Positions 58,031-64,000 of a stretch of 64,000 bases of DNA are shown here, piece after piece. The notes below the pieces were generated by a model. It did no database searches. It was not told where the DNA came from and was given only the letters and a program-made list of their open reading frames with translations. The DNA comes from Motacilla alba alba (Eukaryota > Chordata > Aves > Passeriformes > Motacillidae), in NCBI RefSeq assembly GCF_015832195.1, contig NC_052032.1:1184618-1248617 (forward strand). Direction: 5' to 3'. Position 1 is the stretch's first letter. The number at the start of each line of letters is the position of its first letter. Both the position numbers and the translations under genes were made by a program.

Positions 58031-60221
58031 CAGCCCAAACTCCTGGGGCTGCAGCACAAGCTGACAAAGTAGCTGACAAAAGGAAGGAACATCCCTGAGC
58101 TCTGCCAGGTTCTCTGTGGGAAGAGGCACATGGGTTTCATCTTCAGAACCCTTCCCTAAGCTCTGGCCCAGCACAGGAACCCAGTGAAACCCCTTCATCT
58201 GAGCTCAGCCCTGGCTCTGCTCCTCTGCTGCAGCATGGCCGGGGTGCTTTTATCTTTATGCTTTTCTAATTGTGGTTCATTGCCACCAGAAACCCCAGGA
58301 AAAAGGGGCTGTTTGTCATTACAACATTCACAATTGTTGCCTTATGATACCAAACATTCACACCCTTTCCTGGGGATTACACTGCTGATGTTTTATGGAT
58401 ATTAAAGGAGCTGGGGGAATCCTTGGCATTCATGGATTTACTGCACCAGAGTGAGGACAGGCCAGTGCATGGCACTCACAGCTGGATCTCTCAGCACAGG
58501 GGGGTTATTTGGATTGTGATAGCAGAGAAAAACCTGTCCTCATACCTCTAGATCCATAAAGAAAACATCAGGGGACATCAGAAGCATCAGAAGTGTATCA
58601 CTGCTGGAATTGTCTCCTTGCTCTCAAAACAGAGGTGAAAAATCCCAAAAGCATTAGAAAGTTTGCATTTTCTCTTTCCCTATGTGTTGGATTCTATCTC
58701 TCTAAAATATCTAATCTTTTTTACAAAACCCTCCTTTAAAACTTATTTCTAGTTCAATTTCTCTCACAACAATATTCTATAACATATCTAAGTCCTATTC
58801 TATAATATTTCTAAGACAAGACTTCTTATCTTAAAGTTTATATACAAATGCACACTATATAAACCTTTGATCAAGTTTAAAAAAAATTCTACAAATTCAT
58901 TTCCCACACCTGCACTCATGCTGGAGTGGCACCAAATGTTTATAGCCAGGATCCCACCCAGGCCCTGGTGCCCTTGCATGGCTCTGTCCCATGCTGGGAA
59001 TCAGGGCTGTGGGGACCTGCCTGGGGGTTTGTCACATTCCCCTGGCTGCTGCTGTTCCCACCCAGCATGGTGGCCACGGTGCCAGGACATCCCCAGGCTC
59101 CCAGGGCTGAGAAGGTCCCTGGTCATCTCCAGTCCCTGCATTGCCTCAGCTGGAAGTGGTGACAGGGGTGACACGCGCGGGGTGTGACATACAGGAGGCA
59201 CTGCCCCTCTCCACCCACCCCTCCTGTGCCCCCAGCCCCAGAGTCACCCCTGCCTCAGCTCTGCCTCAGTTTCCCTACAGCTGCCAGACCTCCAGCTCCT
59301 CTAGAGAGTTCTGGGCTTTGTTCCTGCTCATTCCTGCACCCCTGGGCAGCCCCTGGAGCTGCTTCTGGTGCCAGGCAGGGTCAGCAAAGGAACACATTCT
59401 GTGTCCTACAGGGATGCACCCACAGGCTCACACCTGAGCTAAAATTCTTCCAGAAAGCTTCCATACAGGGAATCCAAGCTCGTGAGAGGGACCAGAGCTC
59501 CCTGGGCCTGGCTGCAGCTCAGCTGCTCCTCCAGGTGCTCTCCCAGCCCAGCTCTGCCCTTGGGTTCCCAGCTGGGCACAGCTCTGCCTCCCTCTCCACA
59601 ACAGGCAGCCAGGGCCTGCCAGGGCTGCAGGAGAGGCCCAGTCCCTGATTTTGGGGATTGCTGTGCCCAGAGGGATGGAGTGACTCACAGTCTGGCAGCC
59701 AGCTGGGAAGTTCCCATGAACATAAGCCAGGCTGATGGTGCAAGCAAATATCTATTCCCAAGAGTCAAACAGGAGCAACACATTCACAAGTGCTAGAAAG
59801 AGACAGAGAAACAAAAGCAAACCAGACCTGGGTCTGCCAAGATGAGCCAAAAGCTTCTCTCATTCTCCTCTATCCCCTGGCCAAGTGTCCTCTGCAGGCT
59901 CCCTACTCTCAAGCTCACAGCCACAGGGTAGGACCTGGGGCTGAGATCACCTTGGATAACTTCCCTTCTTGGAGATGGGTCTGAAGGAAGACCCAGGAAC
60001 ATTTTCCCACTTCTCCAGGGGGTACCACATTTCCTGGATTAATTAGAAGATGTTCCTAGCACTGTTCCCTATCCCCACACATGTGGCTGTGGACTCCATC
60101 ACTGGACAGACACACTGGAAATGTCCCTCTCCTCCTGAGCCACCACATTCCTGCTGCTCCACCACAGACACTTCCCCACCTTCTGTAAAACCCACTTAGC
60201 TCGGCAGCCACACTCAGTGAG
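58031..60221. other. 2.2 kb stretch with an AT-rich segment
   Basis: The interval 58640-58900 is AT-rich and includes an imperfect 23-bp tandem pair (TATTCTATAACATATCTAAG then TATTCTATAATATTTCTAAG). It is followed near 58925 by GAGTGGCACCAAATG, which faintly recalls a retroviral junction but is not conclusive. The remainder is GC-rich with chance frames up to 154 codons. It ends at GTGAG (60217-60221), the left target duplication of the next LTR. Confidence 0.4.
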
Positions 60222-60637
60222 TGTGGCATTCACATTCTCTGGAAAAATCCCTTCGCCCAGGATTTTTCTCCTAGGAAGCTGAGACACCTCAGAGAAAAGG
60301 AAAACAATTCTTATCTCATTTGCTTCTCCTGTGCTGTGCTCGTGTGGAATGTGTTTGGGGATTGTTTACCCACAGGTGATTGTTCCATTGCATTCTGCTG
60401 GGAGTTGTTTTCACTCTTGGGCCAATCAGGGCCAAGCTGTGTCGGGGCTCTGGAGAGAGTCACGAGTTTCCATTATTAGCTTTTAGCATTCTGTAAGTAT
60501 CTTTTCTGTATTCTTTAGTATAGTATAGCATTCCATAATACAATATAGTAGAGTAAAGTAATAAATTAGCCTTCTGAGAACATGGAGTCAGATGCATCAT
60601 TCCTGCCTTCATCAGGGCTTCCCTGCAAAAACAGTAA
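60222..60637 (+). mobile_element. ERVL-like solo LTR with exact 5-bp TSD
   Basis: A 416-bp element beginning TGTGGCATTCACATTC and ending AAAACAGTAA (terminal CA mutated), flanked by GTGAG at 60217-60221 and 60638-60642. Five-base duplications are typical of ERVL. Plus orientation is shown by CCAAT at 60422-60426 and AATAAA at 60560-60565, about 72 bases from the 3' end, giving a normal U3-R-U5 order. It is the sister of 35783-36210. No internal retroviral region is attached, and the distinct target site shows an independent insertion. Confidence 0.92.
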
Positions 60638-63600
60638 GTGAGCTCTGCAAGACTGACCCAGCTGGCTCCTAGAATGCTGTGACAGCCATCACCCTCCCTG
60701 GGGACACTGGGCAGAGCCTCTGGCCAGGCAGCCCTGGGAGAGCTGCAGTGGCACAGCTGATGTGCCCCATCACTTCCCACCCCATCACTGAGGGCTGTGG
60801 AGCTGCCAGGGACAGCCTCATCCCCAGTCATGGCCAGGGGACACTTTACCCCTCTGGCAGTCTGTGGGGCCAGAAGTGCAGTGTGAAAGGCTCCAAGCTC
60901 CTTCCCAGTCCAGATGAGCACCCAAGACCATCCCGCTCTGTGTGAACTCCTCAGGCTGTGCCTGTGCTGAGTGAAAAATTTCCCCTCCCTTGTTATAAGT
61001 TTTCTTCCCAATTATTTCCTTCATTTCCTGTCTGAACCAGAGGGACCAGGCAATGTTGCTGGTACTGACCCACCTGGATTACAACTTCTCCAGCTTTCCC
61101 TGTGTCAAATCACAGCCTCTTTACCTGGAGAACACCTGGAGCAGCAGCCTGAGGTGGGAGCCAGGTGTTTGGCCATGGCCCCATTGCTGTTGCAGACACA
61201 TCAGGGCAGCTGAAGCACCCAGGACCCATCTCAGAGCTTCTGCAGACCTGGCCAGAAGAAGGAAGTTGGGTAGGACCACACAGTGGGCCAATGTTTCTGT
61301 GCCTGAGCTCTGTGCTAAGGCCCAGCACTGGGGCCACTAGCCTGGGCCACTGGAAATGCTCAAGCCTGGAAGCTGCAGGAGGGGCAGCTGGTGGGTTCTT
61401 TGGATCTCAGGCAAGATCCTGTCTGGTCTGGGTGTTCCCTGACACATGAGCAGCGATGCCCAAGCTCTCAGCCCTCCCTGCAGGATGTCTGGTGTCCATG
61501 ATCCCCCTAGCCCTCTCCCTGGACATGGGAGTGCAGAACATCTTCCTGTCTGTAGAGGTGGCCTTGTGCCAGGCTCTCCGTGGAAGGATTTGTTACTCTG
61601 CTCCCCCAAGGACTCAGCAGTGATAATTTTCCTATCCTGCTCCTATTTCCCACCTGGTATTTGGCATTTCTCCGCACAGCTTCCTCCTCAGCTGGGGATG
61701 AAGGTCAGCCAAGACAGCAGGAGCTGAGAGAGACGGAACAGAAACATCTCAGGTTGAGACAGTCTGGCACAAGGGCACGTCCAGCACCCAGAACCCGGCT
61801 GAAGGCAGCACAGGAAATGCACATTGTCCTTGTCCTCAGGGCTGTGGGTCACCCTGGCAGCAGCCAGGAGGGGGCTCTGGGCAGAATGACACCAGGACTG
61901 ACACGGGAACCTCCAGGCAAGGGCTCAGAGAGCCAAAATCCGAGCTCCAGAGAGATGGACAGATCAGGCTCTCCCCACTTCCACACAGCCCCCTGAGATG
62001 CTCTGGACAGGTGACCCTGGAGCCAGGACTGGGGGAATAGCACTGGAGCACCTGAGTCCCCATCCCAGCTCTCTGATGGGAAACAGCTCCTCTTCCAGGG
62101 CTGAGTGGCCACAGGACTTGTGCCAGGGGCTGAGGTCTCATCCCTTGGGCTCAACCCTCTCACTCCTCCAGCCACTTTTCTGAAAGTCATTGTCCCTTTG
62201 GGAGGAAAACAAGAACTTCACCTCCCTCTGGAGCCATCCTGGCAGCTCTGGTCCAGAAGAGTCATTCCTGTGGTTGCACTGGAGGCTGGGTTTGGGTTGG
62301 GCTGGAGGTGGAGCAGCAGCATGGTGGTGCTGAGACCTGCAGATTCAGCGCAGCCCAGGGACAGCAGCTCTTTGTCTGCCCCATCAAAAGGATGATCCCC
62401 ATCTGAGGATGCTTGAGGGGCATCACTTGATTGGAAATCACATCCCCAAAGCCCCAGCCATGCTTGTCTGCCTGCCAGCCCTCCCCACCTCCTCAGAGCC
62501 CTGACCACATCTGAGGCTCCCAGAAGAGCACAGCACTGAGCAGATGCCAGCAGATAACAAGTCAGGCCCTGCTTGAATCCTTAGTACTCTGTCCTGTTCC
62601 TCCAGCCATGGAGCCAGCCCAGCTTTCCCTGGAGTTTTCACACAGACATTGTGTACAAGAATTGTCACAGATCCAAACAGCTCCTGACGGGAGCAGCTCT
62701 ACAGCACATAGAAAAAGCCTGGAGAAGTTGGATGACACCAATGGGGACTGCCCTGAGAGCTGGTCTTGAGTCTCACCAGTGAGTCTGGGGTCTGCCTGTT
62801 CCTCCAGGTTGATGCCAAGCCCATGTCAAATCAGACAACTTGACCATGATCATCTGCAGCCCAAAAACCCACATTTTTTGGCATGTAAATAAATGAAAAA
62901 CCTGATTTTATCATCCTGTCTGGCTGCCTTGCTTGTTCCAAGGTACACTCTTTCCCAGGAAACACCCAGCAAGGCAGCTCTGGACACCAGCACAGAGCTG
63001 AGGAGGAGGCCGGGTGCTGCAGAAAGTTGTCAGTGCTGCAGACATTTGAGCATCCCTCCAACTGCAGCAATCAGCTGTCAGAGCAATCAAAAGGAGCTGG
63101 AAAGCTGCTGTAGCAGGGTAAATTGAGCTGTTGTCACACAGTTAAGGATTGATGAGAAGACTTTGGTTTGCATTTTAACAGCCCCTTTCACCTGCCCAGC
63201 TCAGAACACTTGAAAATGTTTATAAATAAGCCCCATGTCTCTCCCTGACTTTATTCCCCTTTTAACGTTGGCCAAGTGCACGGGGAAGAGCTGAGCAACT
63301 CAGCAGAAATCTGAGTTTGATGCTGGGAGCAGAGACCCCTCTCCTACGGCAAAGAGCCAAATCCTCACAACATCTTGATGCCAGACCCAGGCCTGACAAA
63401 AAGGACATCTCCAGAGGACTTTAACAAGGCCCCAGAACTGGTGCTCCTCACCACTAAACCCTTTTATCAGATGTCTTCATCTTGTGTTACTGCCTGAGCC
63501 ATGCCTAGTGAGCAAACCTCCCTTGTGAGGCCCAGGGAAGGAACCCACAGCTATCCTAAAATCTCCAGATAACCCAGGCAAGCCAGCACAGACACTGAGA

Positions 63601-63751
63601 TTTTACCTGCCCTGAACTCAGCTGCTCTCTCATTTGCCAAAACCCAGTCTGCTTCAACAGAAGTGTCCCAAAATCCTCTTCAGCTGTCCCAGTGCTTAGG
63701 ACATTGCTGATGGCACTAAGCTGGGGCTTTGATCCCTACAGGGGCCATTTG
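60638..63751. other. 3.1 kb stretch, nothing recognised
   Basis: I see no repeat, RNA gene or exon. Frames up to 183 codons (60460-61011, minus, partly through the LTR) lack motifs. Confidence 0.45.
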
Positions 63752-63806
63752 CTCAAGAGTTGGACCTGATGATCCTTTGGGGTCCCTCCCAACTCAGGGT
63801 AATGAG
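63752..63806 (+). mobile_element. Short CR1 3'-terminal remnant
   Basis: AGAGTTGGACCTGATGATCC, then TTTGGGGTCCCTCCCAACTCAGG, matches the last 50 bases of a sense CR1 before its terminal repeat. Heavily truncated. Confidence 0.65.
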
Positions 63807-63840
63807 GTGTGGGAGCAGAGCAGCCACAGTGGGAGCAGAG

Positions 63841-63985
63841 GGGCACGAGGGACAGCAGGGGTGTAGGGGCAGTGGGACAGGAGGGACAGTGGGGCCGTAG
63901 GGGCACTGGGACACAAGGGACAGTGGGGCAGGAGGGGCAGTAGAGCTGGAAGGACAGTGGGGCAGGAGGGACAGTGGAGCAGGAG
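63841..63985. repeat. G-rich minisatellite, unit about 17-18 bp, cut by window end
   Basis: Degenerate units of the form GGGACAGTGGGGCAGGAG recur about eight times with many G3-G4 tracts. Related words (GTGGGAGCAGAG) extend back to about 63810. The window stops shortly after, so its full length is unknown. Confidence 0.85.
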
Positions 63986-64000
63986 GTCTTGGCCTCCATC

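Noticed and set aside
58184..58405. 73-codon frame with a hydrophobic start resembling a signal peptide
   Set aside because: It opens with GTG, not ATG, has no supported promoter or splice context in this vertebrate DNA, and shows no known family.

Overview
This 64 kb window looks like vertebrate, and specifically avian, nuclear DNA, most likely from a songbird. The evidence is about two dozen fragments of CR1 non-LTR retrotransposons in both orientations, with the sequence style of passerine CR1 subfamilies. There are also solo long terminal repeats of two endogenous-retrovirus families that I recognise from songbird genomes, one class II (ERVK-like, 6-bp target duplication) and one class III (ERVL-like, 5-bp target duplication). 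CpG is depleted nearly everywhere, and there is no bacterial-style gene packing. I see no CRISPR array, no operon, and no reading frame resembling a known protein domain.

The only gene I can call with confidence is a nuclear tRNA-Thr with anticodon AGT at 9267-9339. No protein-coding exon could be supported. The longest open frames (up to 356 codons) are GC-rich chance frames or run antisense through CR1. The window therefore reads as intergenic or intronic DNA.

Layout: 1-9 kb has CR1 fragments around 6.5 kb of single-copy sequence and a CR1 carrying a 93-base pyrimidine microsatellite. The tRNA lies at 9.3 kb. From 10 to 23 kb there are scattered CR1 pieces, a perfect everted nuclear-receptor motif at 13.68 kb and a MEF2-type site at 13.96 kb. 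From 23 to 32 kb the sequence is retroviral and compositionally odd: a probable AT-rich LTR, a C-depleted 390-base tract, two ERVK-like solo LTRs, and an AT-rich block beside a G4-prone (GGGAT)n array. From 35 to 41 kb there is an ERVL-like solo LTR, the strongest CpG-rich segment of the window (36.54-37.26 kb), and two AT-rich patches with clustered homeodomain-core sites. From 42 to 47 kb there is a pyrimidine microsatellite, a 19-bp minisatellite and CR1. From 49.8 to 51.9 kb a 22-bp VNTR sits between two 171-bp inverted arms of about 95% identity. From 52 to 64 kb there is more CR1, including the longest minus-strand copy, a CR1-tail (AGAAT)n expansion, the second ERVL-like solo LTR and a G-rich minisatellite cut by the window end.

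I did not find a new multi-gene system. The points most worth a second look are the inverted repeat around the VNTR, the CpG-rich segment with its AT-rich flank, the unusual tRNA-Thr, the C-depleted tract with its nearby 66-bp direct repeat, and the ER6 motif. Repeat identities come from recall of family features, not from a database search.
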